This document shows, piece by piece, positions 6,576-14,819 of a stretch of DNA of 27,693 bases. The stretch comes from Deltaproteobacteria bacterium (GTDB taxonomy: Bacteria; Desulfobacterota; Syntrophia; Syntrophales; UBA2185). The notes beneath the pieces are model-generated. The model saw only the letters and a list, made by a program, of their open reading frames with translations, made no database searches and had not been told where the DNA came from. Every line of letters starts with the position of its first letter. Positions within the stretch are counted from its first letter, which is position 1. The DNA lies in the NCBI GenBank assembly GCA_026388495.1, contig JAPLJQ010000136.1:1-27693 (forward strand). The letters are read 5' to 3'. A program made the position numbers and the translations under genes.

Positions 6576-8552
6576 ATGGCAGAGTCTCTTCTGCCTATGG
6601 ATATGAATAATCCGCAATACTCCGAACACAACCGCCGATGGCCAGCTTTCGAGCCCATCAGGCAAAAGTTCCAGATGAAGAAGTGTCTGTTTCTCATCCT
6701 CCTGGTTTGCGTTCTGCTTTCAGGTGTATCGTTTATCATCGAGCGGCGCATAGGCGGGATGCTTCCTGTACTGGTCAACCATTTACAACAGCGTTACGGC
6801 TATTTATGCCGCGTAGACACCCTTCATTATGCCTTCCCCAATGGGATTCGCGCCAAAGACATTATTCTCTACACACCTGATGGGAAACCCTGTGTCCAGG
6901 CCTCAGGCGTAACGGCAAGGATCAGCTTCTGGCATGCTCTGATCAACCGTGAATGGAGCACTGAATCCATCAGAAGCCTGAGCGCTTCCGATCTCGAAAT
7001 CCGCATCAGCCGCTCATCATCGGGGAACTGGGAGATACCGGTGTCTAAAAAGCCTGCGGGCCTGTCTACAAATCATAGAATGTCCGGAAGCCGTCCTCTT
7101 CAGATCGAGGTGAATAATCTGATTCTCCGCATTCAGAGAGAAAAAAGGGTTTTCCGCCTTACCTATGAGAAGATAGCCGCCCATGTTGATCTTCTTAACA
7201 GATCGGGCCGCGTCGATATAAAAAACGCGGAGGAACGTCTAACGATCACCTATAACCCCAAAGAAGGGACGTTCGATATTCGGGCCGACGCCTTCTGTCT
7301 GGCCGCACTGTCGGCCATTCTTCCGTTACAGGTCCCCTTCGACAGGATGTATGTCGACGGAAAGGCCCGCATGATCCGGGAGCAACAGGGCCAGCCGACC
7401 TTTACATTGAATGGATGCCTCCTGTTATCCCCTCAACACCGATCCATGCTTACCTTTCAGAAGGCGGCCGGTCCACACATTGAATTCGACATAACCGGGA
7501 TAAAAAAGGACTGGCGCTATTTGATCCGGCAGGGCCGACTGAACTTTGCCGGACAGACCCTTGCGGTCGGAGGCTATGTGGAAGAACGAACGAAACCCGT
7601 CGTGAATCTGTCCATTCATTTCCCCCAATTCTCTTTCGGAGAGGCCCTGAAATCTCTGCCGGCGTCTTTCATCCCCGATCTTATGGGGCCGGAAATAGAG
7701 GGGATGCTGAACGGCCGGTTCCGTCTGTTTATCGACTTTGAAAAACCACAGAGTCTGGACTATCGTTTTGAGGGAGAGTATAAACCGATCAGAGTGCTGT
7801 CTCTGGGACGATCCGTTAACGTCCGGGCGCTGAAGACGCAATTCCGACACAAGGTGCGGAGGCCGAACGGAAAGAACCGTTCCATACTGGTCGGTCCGGG
7901 AAATCCGAACTTCATTCCTTACGAGAAGATACCCCGGTCGCTGCTCGGGGCGGTTCTGACGGCTGAAGATGGGAGTTTTTTCACCCACCGCGGATTCAGC
8001 CAGAGACATATCCGGGATTCAATTGTGGAGAATCTAAAGTCGGGGAGGATCGTCCGGGGGGCAAGCACAATAACCATGCAGCTGGCCAAGAATCTCTATC
8101 TATCAAATGAAAGAAATTTCAGCCGGAAACTTGAAGAATCTCTCATTACCATCGTCCTGGAGCAGCAATTGACCAAGGAACGTATCCTGGAGATATATCT
8201 CAACATCATCGAATGGGGACAGGATCTTTACGGAATAGGACCGGCGGCCCACTTCTATTTCCAGAAAAAACCCCACGACCTGACGCCGCTGGAATCCGCA
8301 TTTCTTGCTTCCATCATTGCCAGGCCGCGTAAAAACTGGCAGCCCGACCCCCTTCCGAAGATCAGCGACCAGTGGCGGCGGTACCTTCATGTCATTCTCT
8401 GCCATATGTACAGGCGGGAGGATATCAGTGCGAAGGATCTCCTCGACGCCGGGGTGCCGGAAGAAAAGATCCGGTCACTCATGCGGGGGAATGACATGAA
8501 CGAAACGGCGCCGCTTTCGCCTGACGAAGAGGAATCTGCGGAAGCAATCTGA
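6576..8552 (+). CDS. Membrane-anchored peptidoglycan glycosyltransferase (GT51) with AsmA-like N-terminal region
   Basis: A protein of up to 658 residues. One membrane segment (about residues 36-55, LFLILLVCVLLSGVSFII) anchors it in the inner membrane. Residues about 60-430 are a long beta-rich region resembling AsmA-type proteins. Residues about 445-610 are a GT51 transglycosylase, which polymerises lipid II into glycan strands: AVLTAEDGSFFTHRGF carries the catalytic Glu, then RGASTITMQLAKNLYL, RKLEESLITIVLEQQL and ILEIYLNIIEWG. There is no transpeptidase domain, so it is not a class A PBP. MtgA is about 240 aa, so most of this chain is extra. The start is unsure: ATG at 6576 is the longest, but ATG at 6675, just before the membrane segment, is attractive; neither has a clear ribosome site. 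It converges on citrate synthase. Confidence 0.85.
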   Translation: MAESLLPMDMNNPQYSEHNRRWPAFEPIRQKFQMKKCLFLILLVCVLLSGVSFIIERRIGGMLPVLVNHLQQRYGYLCRVDTLHYAFPNGIRAKDIILYTPDGKPCVQASGVTARISFWHALINREWSTESIRSLSASDLEIRISRSSSGNWEIPVSKKPAGLSTNHRMSGSRPLQIEVNNLILRIQREKRVFRLTYEKIAAHVDLLNRSGRVDIKNAEERLTITYNPKEGTFDIRADAFCLAALSAILPLQVPFDRMYVDGKARMIREQQGQPTFTLNGCLLLSPQHRSMLTFQKAAGPHIEFDITGIKKDWRYLIRQGRLNFAGQTLAVGGYVEERTKPVVNLSIHFPQFSFGEALKSLPASFIPDLMGPEIEGMLNGRFRLFIDFEKPQSLDYRFEGEYKPIRVLSLGRSVNVRALKTQFRHKVRRPNGKNRSILVGPGNPNFIPYEKIPRSLLGAVLTAEDGSFFTHRGFSQRHIRDSIVENLKSGRIVRGASTITMQLAKNLYLSNERNFSRKLEESLITIVLEQQLTKERILEIYLNIIEWGQDLYGIGPAAHFYFQKKPHDLTPLESAFLASIIARPRKNWQPDPLPKISDQWRRYLHVILCHMYRREDISAKDLLDAGVPEEKIRSLMRGNDMNETAPLSPDEEESAEAI

Positions 8553-8569
8553 GACGGGGAGAACTTTTG

Positions 8570-8592
8570 AAAAAACGCCTCCATCTCAGGCG
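8570..8592 (-). terminator. Rho-independent terminator of citrate synthase
   Basis: On the minus strand CGCCT, loop GAGATGG, AGGCG, then TTTTTT. It lies just after the citrate synthase stop and between the two convergent genes. Confidence 0.65.
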
Positions 8593-8605
8593 CCTTAACG
8601 GTTCT

Positions 8606-9748
8606 TTATCGTTTCTCAATGGGAACATAGTCACGTGGATCGGGCCCGGTCCAGAGGCTTTCCGGACGATAGATCCGGTTGTCGGCTCTTTGTTCAAGAA
8701 TATGAGCAAGCCAACCGGCAACTCTCCCCATGGCAAAAATCGGGGTAAATAGAATGGCGGGAATATCTAGGAGGCGATATACAGCGCCGGAGTAAAAATC
8801 CACGTTCGGATAGATGGGTTTACCGGCCGTTTCCATTTTACCACGAAAATCTTTTTCGACTTCCTGTAAAATCTCATAGTACCGAAAGTCGTTTTTCTTT
8901 TCAGAAAGCTGTTCAAGAAAATTTTGTATGATCTTTGCCCGCGGATCTTTGGCTTTGTACTCACGATGACCCATACCCATCACCTTCCGCTTCTGAGCGA
9001 GGGCTTTGTCCACCCACGCTGCTACATTATTCTTATCTCCGATTTCCTCGGCCATTTCTATCACGCGCTGGTTTGCCCCTCCGTGAAGCGAGCCGTACAG
9101 GGCGCCTATGGCGCTTGAGATGCTGCAGTAACAGGTTGAAAGGGTTGAAGCGACGACCCGTGCTGCAAACGTGGACGCATTAAAGTCGTGTTCGGCATGG
9201 AGCAGCAGACATTTATCCATTATTTCACCCTCGAGGGGTTCCGGTTCGGTTCCATGGAGCATATACAAAAAATTAGCCCCGTGTGAGAGGTCCATACGCG
9301 GCGCGACATATTCCCTGTTTTCCCGATAACGGCCATATGCGGCCACAACACTGGCAATTTGTGATATCTGATAGAGCGTATCCCGGCAGTTGCAGGTAGG
9401 AGAATGTTCAATGCGATGTTTTACATATCCGCTCAAGTAGGAAATAGCCGATTGCAACAATTCCATGGGATGGGCAGAGGCCGGGAAAGATCTTATCATA
9501 TCGAGCACAGGCTGTGATAAGGGTCGGCTTTGCCGCATCCGTTGAGAAAAATCCTTCAGCTCGGCAATGGTCGGAAGGCGCTCATAGAGAAGCAGATAGG
9601 CCACTTCCTCGTAATTTGAGCAGGCAGCAAGATCATCAATGGAATAACCCCGGTAATAAAGCTTCCCTTCGTTACCGTCAATTTTACAAATGCCGCTTTC
9701 GTCGGCCACGACCCCCTCAAGACCCTTGGAATAAGGTTTGTTTCCCAT
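8606..9748 (-). CDS. Citrate synthase family protein (citrate or 2-methylcitrate synthase)
   Basis: A 380-residue Si-type citrate synthase-fold enzyme that condenses acetyl- or propionyl-CoA with oxaloacetate. The three catalytic regions are present: LHGGANQ with the first His, GMGHREYK with the second His, and PNVDFYSG with the Asp. The length is normal for the short bacterial type shared by citrate and 2-methylcitrate synthases, and the sequence alone does not decide between them. A start at 9763 is possible, but AAGGAG lies just inside that extension and sits six bases before the ATG at 9748 (MGNKPYSKGLEG), which I take as the start. No prp-operon genes are adjacent. A direct repeat lies just upstream and a terminator follows. 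Confidence 0.9.
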   Translation of the reverse strand: MGNKPYSKGLEGVVADESGICKIDGNEGKLYYRGYSIDDLAACSNYEEVAYLLLYERLPTIAELKDFSQRMRQSRPLSQPVLDMIRSFPASAHPMELLQSAISYLSGYVKHRIEHSPTCNCRDTLYQISQIASVVAAYGRYRENREYVAPRMDLSHGANFLYMLHGTEPEPLEGEIMDKCLLLHAEHDFNASTFAARVVASTLSTCYCSISSAIGALYGSLHGGANQRVIEMAEEIGDKNNVAAWVDKALAQKRKVMGMGHREYKAKDPRAKIIQNFLEQLSEKKNDFRYYEILQEVEKDFRGKMETAGKPIYPNVDFYSGAVYRLLDIPAILFTPIFAMGRVAGWLAHILEQRADNRIYRPESLWTGPDPRDYVPIEKR

Positions 9749-9777
9749 GATGAACTCCTTCATGATATGACTTATGC

Positions 9778-9806
9778 GTTACCTGACATATTATTATGTT
9801 ACCTGA
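9778..9806 (-). promoter_or_regulatory. Direct repeat upstream of citrate synthase, candidate operator
   Basis: TCAGGTAAC occurs twice on the minus strand (9806-9798 and 9786-9778), with a period of exactly 20 bases, about 30-58 bases before the start codon. The position and two-turn spacing suggest a regulator site; no regulator is known from the sequence. Confidence 0.35.
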
Positions 9807-9827
9807 AGCAAATTGAGCCAGCCCTGA

Positions 9828-10174
9828 TCACTTTTTCCATCCCGTGGAGGATGTGTTAGACAGTTTCTGCATTGTCTGAAAGTCTGTTTTGGGGTTTGAA
9901 ACGGGTATATGTACTTCAGGCATACTCCTGAGTTGAAGGTCTAAAGCAACCATGAGCAGCGCGCGTTCATGCCCTCCGCTGTCCCGGGCCGCATTCGCGT
10001 TGATCTCGTCTTTTTCGGGCATGACAAGCAAACCGGCGACGCGGCCAGGCGTAACGGGTGTGTCGGCACACCTCTGATTGTGCTCCCTCAGGGCATCCAT
10101 CCAGCCAGTAAAACCTCATGCCCAACGTCTGAAAGGTTCAGGGCGCCGCAATGTATTCGATCCCGGTATGTCAT
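9828..10174 (-). pseudogene. Probable remnant of the 5' end of an aspartyl-tRNA synthetase gene plus unidentified sequence
   Basis: On the minus strand an ATG at 10174, preceded by AAGGA, opens 28 codons containing HCGALNLSDVGHEVLLAGW, which matches the conserved aspartyl-tRNA synthetase N-terminus (C-G-x-L-x3-D-V-G-x-E-V-x-L-x-G-W). The frame stops at 10088. An overlapping frame (10100-9828) continues with DALREHNQRC, like the R-D-H segment that should follow, and then about 75 residues I cannot identify. So a synthetase start may be fused to other sequence, or it is a decayed copy. The match is short. The remaining gap, 10175-10412, shows no gene, only the upstream region of nadK. Confidence 0.4.
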
Positions 10175-10412
10175 GCATCGAATCCTTCTATCATCTCATT
10201 AATATTTCATGGCCACGCAAATGATCTGAGCCGTATCTGTTTTCGTGTGGGACATTAGCAAACGTTGAGATTTCTTTCAAGTCGTATAAAAATATTGTGG
10301 GATAAGATCATAAATGCAACCCCCAAAAGATGGATTGTCGACGCAATCTGTTCATGGACACCCATGTGTTTTTATGATAGGAAATTTGTCACATTAATTT
10401 TAAGGGATTTAC

Positions 10413-11294
10413 ATGATGATTAAGAAAATCGGTATCATTGCGAATATAGAAAAAGAAAAATCCGCTGAATACACCCTCTTGTTGAGAGATTGGACGTTAA
10501 AACAGGGGGTTGAGGGTTTTCTGGAAGAGGACATTGCCAGGAAGCTCGGTGAGGAAACGGGGTTGGAACGAAGAAAAATGGCTTCACAGGTCGATCTCCT
10601 TGTTGTTTTCGGAGGGGACGGGACGCTCCTTCGGACCGTCCGCTTTGTAAGCGAATACGATATTCCGATTGTCGGTATCAACTTAGGCGAGTTCGGTTAC
10701 CTCACAGAAGTCAATCTGAATGAGATGTTCAGCGCCCTTGAGTTGATATTCAAGGGTGATTTCCAGACTGAAAAGAGAATGATGCTTGATATCACCATTC
10801 AACTGGGTGATGAAACCGTGAAGCAGCAGAGCATCCTGAATGACGTGGTGATTACGCGGGGCAATCTCTCCCGCATCCTCGACCTGGAAACGACGGTCAA
10901 TGACCGGTATCTGACGACATTCAGAGCCGATGGCATTATCATCGCTACCCCGACGGGCTCTACCGCGTATTCACTTTCTGCTGGAGGCCCTATCGTTTTT
11001 CCCGAACAGGATTCCTTTATCATCAATCCCATCTGTCCCCACACATTGACGAACCGGCCGATTATTATTCCTGACAATGTTCAGATAAAAGTAATTTTAT
11101 GGACGAAGGGGCATGGGGCGACTCTGACGCTGGATGGCCAGATTTCTTATACCATGAGATCAGGCGATAGCATGATTATTAAGAAATCCAGGTATGTAAC
11201 CAACCTTGTATCGTCGCCGCACAGGGACTACATGCAGATCCTGCGTACAAAACTGGGGTGGGGCGGCTCGCCGACCAGTGCGAATAAGTGTTAA
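10413..11294 (+). CDS. nadK: NAD kinase
   Basis: A 293-residue cytosolic enzyme that phosphorylates NAD to NADP, using ATP or polyphosphate. The diagnostic motifs are in order: VVFGGDGTLLRTVRF with the catalytic G-G-D-G near residue 70, GINLGEFGYLTEV, LNDVVITRG, and ATPTGSTAYSLSAGGPIVFP, followed by the C-terminal sheet with NRPIIIP. The length is normal. Translation starts at one of two adjacent ATG codons, and AAGGGA lies upstream. The recN start follows the stop after six bases; nadK-recN is a widespread conserved pair, and the two are probably one transcript. Confidence 0.95.
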   Translation: MMIKKIGIIANIEKEKSAEYTLLLRDWTLKQGVEGFLEEDIARKLGEETGLERRKMASQVDLLVVFGGDGTLLRTVRFVSEYDIPIVGINLGEFGYLTEVNLNEMFSALELIFKGDFQTEKRMMLDITIQLGDETVKQQSILNDVVITRGNLSRILDLETTVNDRYLTTFRADGIIIATPTGSTAYSLSAGGPIVFPEQDSFIINPICPHTLTNRPIIIPDNVQIKVILWTKGHGATLTLDGQISYTMRSGDSMIIKKSRYVTNLVSSPHRDYMQILRTKLGWGGSPTSANKC

Positions 11295-11300
11295 GATGAA

Positions 11301-12986
11301 ATGCTGACAGAGCTCAACATCACGAATTTTGCCATTATCGATGAGCTGAAGGTGTCTTTTTCAGGCGGGCTCAACGTGATCACCGGAGAGACGGGTGCGG
11401 GGAAATCGATTATCATCGGAGCCGTAAGCCTCCTTCTGGGCGACCGGGCGTCTTCCGATATGATTCGATCTTTTGAGGATTCGGCCCTGGTGGAGGCCCT
11501 CTTCGATATCGGAGAAAAGGAAGAACTCAGGGAAAAGTTGCAGCGGATGGGTTTTCCCGGAGGTGATGAACTGGTTCTCAAGCGAATCGTTTCACGGACG
11601 GGGAAGAACCGCGTTTTCATCAACGGGCAGCTGGCAAACCTCAGTATGCTGGCCGCCGTCAGTGAGTCCCTGATCAATATCTGCGGCCAGCACGAACACC
11701 AGGTCATTCTGAACGCGGAAAATCATATCGATATCCTGGATGAATTCGGGGGTCTTTTTTCGCTGCGGTCGGAATATACTGAGGGATATAACGCGTACCA
11801 GTCTTTAAATGAAAGAATCCGGGATCTATTATCGCTTAAAAAGACCCGGGGCGAGAAGGAAGATTTCCTCCGCTTTCAGCTCAGGGAGATTGATGATGCA
11901 GGCATTGGGGCTGGAGAAGATGCGGATCTCCTCGAGGAAAAAAAAGTTTTGACCCATGTCCGGAAGCTGATGGATCATGCGGGTAAGGCCCATGATGTCC
12001 TCTATTCAAGATCCGGTTCTATCCTGGAGGACATTCGCGGTGTTATTGCCCATATTCGTGAGATCAAAAAGATTGATCAGCGGTTGGGGCTGTCCGAGCA
12101 GGAACTGGATACCATGTACTATCAGCTTGAAGAAGCAGCGCTGGTTCTTCGGGATTATGAAAAGAGCTTGTCCTACGATCCGGCAAGACTCGATGCCATT
12201 GATGATCGTTTGGAGCTGTTGGGGCGGTTGAAGCGTAAGTACGGCGCTACCCTGGAAGGCATTCTTAAGAAGAGGGATGACATCGCGGAGGAGTTGAAGG
12301 CGATAGATTCTGTTGATGAAGAGATTGAGCAGATTTCTGAGGCGATTAAATTGCACAGATCGAAGCTGCTGGAGAAGGCGCATCTCCTGTCTCGGAAACG
12401 CCGCGAAACGGCAGCGGTTCTGAGAAACGCAGTAGAGGATGAGGTTCATACCCTGCGAATGGAAAAGGCGACATTCGAGGTCATGTTCAAAAGTCCGGTT
12501 GATGACGGGGAAGACGTTTCTTTCAATTCCAAGGGCATTGATGAGGTTGAGTTCTATCTGTCCACCAATGTCGGTGAATCGCTTAAACAGCTGAACCGCA
12601 TTGCTTCTGGAGGGGAGCTGTCCCGCATCATCTTGGCGTTGAAGAAAGTTCTCGCAAAAACAGGCTCTGTTGGGACGATCATATTTGACGAGGTGGACAG
12701 CGGCATTGGGGGGGCGACGGCAGAGGATGTTGGCAGGAAACTGAAGGATGTATCGGAACATCACCAGATCCTGTGTATCACTCATCTGCCACAGATTGCC
12801 TGTTTCGGGAGCAGGCATTACCGTGTCGTGAAAACGGTTTCAGGAGAACGGACCGTCGCCTCCGTAGAAGCTCTTTCAGAAAATGACCGTCTGGATGAAA
12901 TTACGAGGATGCTCGGCGGGGCCGAGCTTACAAAGAAGACCAGAGAACATGCGCGGGAAATGCTGGAACTGTCCCGTAGTAAATAG
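11301..12986 (+). CDS. recN: DNA repair protein RecN
   Basis: A 561-residue SMC-like ATPase for double-strand-break repair. Walker A is GETGAGKSII near residue 30; the N-lobe also has NICGQHEHQ. A central coiled coil (about residues 155-375) follows. The C-lobe has the ABC signature SGGELSRIILALKK near residue 436 and Walker B TIIFDEVDSGIGG near 458, then ITHLPQIACFG. The length is usual. No strong ribosome site precedes the ATG, fitting translation coupled to nadK six bases upstream. No LexA box was recognised nearby. Confidence 0.95.
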   Translation: MLTELNITNFAIIDELKVSFSGGLNVITGETGAGKSIIIGAVSLLLGDRASSDMIRSFEDSALVEALFDIGEKEELREKLQRMGFPGGDELVLKRIVSRTGKNRVFINGQLANLSMLAAVSESLINICGQHEHQVILNAENHIDILDEFGGLFSLRSEYTEGYNAYQSLNERIRDLLSLKKTRGEKEDFLRFQLREIDDAGIGAGEDADLLEEKKVLTHVRKLMDHAGKAHDVLYSRSGSILEDIRGVIAHIREIKKIDQRLGLSEQELDTMYYQLEEAALVLRDYEKSLSYDPARLDAIDDRLELLGRLKRKYGATLEGILKKRDDIAEELKAIDSVDEEIEQISEAIKLHRSKLLEKAHLLSRKRRETAAVLRNAVEDEVHTLRMEKATFEVMFKSPVDDGEDVSFNSKGIDEVEFYLSTNVGESLKQLNRIASGGELSRIILALKKVLAKTGSVGTIIFDEVDSGIGGATAEDVGRKLKDVSEHHQILCITHLPQIACFGSRHYRVVKTVSGERTVASVEALSENDRLDEITRMLGGAELTKKTREHAREMLELSRSK

Positions 12987-13126
12987 GGATTTAGAAAGTC
13001 CGGAGTTTTCTGGGAAAAACTGATTTTACATATGCGGGTTATTATGCAATTTACATCTGTTTCTCAAACTTAATATTGCGGCTGCATTAAGAGCTTTGAA
13101 TCGTCGGAAAAGACAAGGAGTGAAGA

Positions 13127-13585
13127 ATGCTGAGAAAAGCTCGAGTCGATGATGTAAAGACCATTCACGGGATGATCAATGCTTCAGCCGGCAAAGGGGA
13201 AATTCTGCCCCGTTCCCTCATGGATATTTATGGCAGCCTGAGAGATTTTTTTGTCTATTATGACGAGAGTAAACAGGCGGTCGCAGGTATTTGTGCCATG
13301 AATATCATCTGGGATAATCTGGCAGAGATTCGTTCCCTGTATGTAGAGGAAGAACACAGAAAACAGGGAATTGCCAGAAATCTTGTTGAGGCCTGCATAT
13401 CAGAGGCGATTACCCTGGGGTTGTTCAGGATGTTTACGTTGACCAACAGGCCAGAATTGTTTAAGCGGTTTGGATTTAAAGAGGTTGACCGGTCCACCCT
13501 GTCTGAGAAGATATGGTCTGACTGTTTCCGATGTTCCAAGTACCCGGATTACTGTGATGAAGTGGCCATGATCATTGAGCTTTGA
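13127..13585 (+). CDS. argA: GNAT acetyltransferase, probable short-type N-acetylglutamate synthase
   Basis: A 152-residue GNAT enzyme. The acetyl-CoA loop is RSLYVEEEHRKQGIARNLVE (the R/Q-x-x-G-x-A pattern), followed by FRMFTLTNRPELFKRFGF. The C-terminal segment KIWSDCFRCSKYPDYCDEVA is typical of the short ArgA-like proteins found in many Deltaproteobacteria, which make N-acetylglutamate for arginine synthesis. AAGGAG precedes the ATG at good spacing. No other arginine genes are adjacent, so the exact substrate is inferred from family resemblance. mltA starts seven bases after the stop. Confidence 0.75.
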   Translation: MLRKARVDDVKTIHGMINASAGKGEILPRSLMDIYGSLRDFFVYYDESKQAVAGICAMNIIWDNLAEIRSLYVEEEHRKQGIARNLVEACISEAITLGLFRMFTLTNRPELFKRFGFKEVDRSTLSEKIWSDCFRCSKYPDYCDEVAMIIEL

Positions 13586-13592
13586 GGTATAT

Positions 13593-14810
13593 ATGCGCCC
13601 ATGTAAAATCATCTGTTATCTTGTCATCGTGCTCTTTATTGCGGGATGTGCGGCCAAGATTGAAAAAGCAGTGGAGAAACCGGTCGAAAAGGCCAAACCC
13701 CCGCTCGTGTTGATTCCCCCTGAAAACGTTCCCTCGTTTAATGATGATCTCAAGTGGGAATCTCTCGATGCGGCTATTGGAAAAAGCATAAGGTATTATG
13801 ATACTGTTGTCGAAAATATCACATACGGCCTCGGAAATGACCGTGTTTCCGCCAGGGATATGAAGGAATCTCTCCTGGTACTGAAAGAGATCATTAACGG
13901 CACCGACTCAGACAATATGAAACAGGAAAAGATGAAAGACGCGTTCGATGTCTATAAAGCCACCGGATCCGACAACAAGGGATCTGTCCTGTTTACAGGG
14001 TATTTTGAGCCCGTCATGGAAGGCTCCCTGGAGAAAACGGAGATATTCAGGTATCCGATATACAGGACACCTGATGATGCGGTGGCGGTGAATTTGGGCA
14101 AGTTCAGGAAGAAATACAGCAATGAAAGAATTATTGGAAGAGTGAAGAATGGAGAACTGATTCCCTATTTCACGAGGGCGGATATTGACAGTGCGGGTTC
14201 GCTGAAGGGTAAAAAACTCGAACTTGTCTGGGTGGATGATCCCGTCGATTTGTTTTTCCTGCATATTCAGGGATCAGGCAAGATCAAACTGAGCGATGGC
14301 CGGTATATCCAGGTAAGCTACGCCCAGTCAAATGGCCGCACGAACCGGATGACAAACTACCTCATAGATAAGGGAAAACTCTCCAAGAGTCAGATGACTC
14401 ATCAGGCGGTAAAGAAATATCTCAGGGAGCATCCCGAAGAACTCTCTGATATTTTCAACTACAATGAGAGCTACGTATTTTTCCGCATCGTTGAAGAAGG
14501 GCCTGTGGGCGCTCTGGGTCTGACACTCACTGCGGCTAGATCGATCGCGACCGATCTGGATTTGTTTCCCAAAGGGGCGCTTGCCTTCATCAGGCTGAGG
14601 AAACCGATTTTTGATGACAATGGGAACATCAAGACTTGGAAGTCTTTTTCCCGTTTCGTTCTAAATCAGGATACCGGTGGGGTCATCAAAGGGCCGGGAC
14701 GTGTGGATCTATTTTGCGGAACGGGAAGCGATACGGAGAAGCTTGCGGGCAGCCTGAAAGAAAAAGGCGAACTCTATTTTCTGGTACGAAAGAAGGGCTT
14801 GAGGAAATAG
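13593..14810 (+). CDS. mltA: Membrane-bound lytic murein transglycosylase A, lipoprotein
   Basis: A 405-residue outer-membrane lipoprotein that cleaves the MurNAc-GlcNAc bond to give 1,6-anhydro-MurNAc ends. The signal peptide ends in LFIAGC with the lipid-bearing Cys at residue 19. The MltA domain shows FTGYFEPVMEGS, FRYPIYRTPDD, WVDDPVDLFFLHIQGSGKI and SYAQSNGR. The C-terminal 3D domain has NQDTGGVIKGPGRVDLFCG, with the Asp that is catalytic in E. coli MltA. A longer frame begins at 13575 inside the previous gene, but TGAGGT precedes the ATG at 13593, which also gives a proper signal peptide. It ends nine bases from the convergent radical SAM gene. Confidence 0.92.
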   Translation: MRPCKIICYLVIVLFIAGCAAKIEKAVEKPVEKAKPPLVLIPPENVPSFNDDLKWESLDAAIGKSIRYYDTVVENITYGLGNDRVSARDMKESLLVLKEIINGTDSDNMKQEKMKDAFDVYKATGSDNKGSVLFTGYFEPVMEGSLEKTEIFRYPIYRTPDDAVAVNLGKFRKKYSNERIIGRVKNGELIPYFTRADIDSAGSLKGKKLELVWVDDPVDLFFLHIQGSGKIKLSDGRYIQVSYAQSNGRTNRMTNYLIDKGKLSKSQMTHQAVKKYLREHPEELSDIFNYNESYVFFRIVEEGPVGALGLTLTAARSIATDLDLFPKGALAFIRLRKPIFDDNGNIKTWKSFSRFVLNQDTGGVIKGPGRVDLFCGTGSDTEKLAGSLKEKGELYFLVRKKGLRK

Positions 14811-14819
14811 ACGCTCTTG

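Noticed and set aside
7425..8009. Antisense open frame of 194 codons opposite the GT51 gene
   Set aside because: Shadow of a well-supported coding strand; composition is atypical and no motif is seen.
9969..10202. Plus-strand frame of 77 codons in the citrate synthase-nadK gap
   Set aside because: No family match or ribosome site; it overlaps the better-supported aspS-like remnant on the other strand.
12006..12818. Long antisense open frame (270 codons) inside recN
   Set aside because: It lies entirely opposite a clear recN with intact motifs, and its translation resembles no protein.
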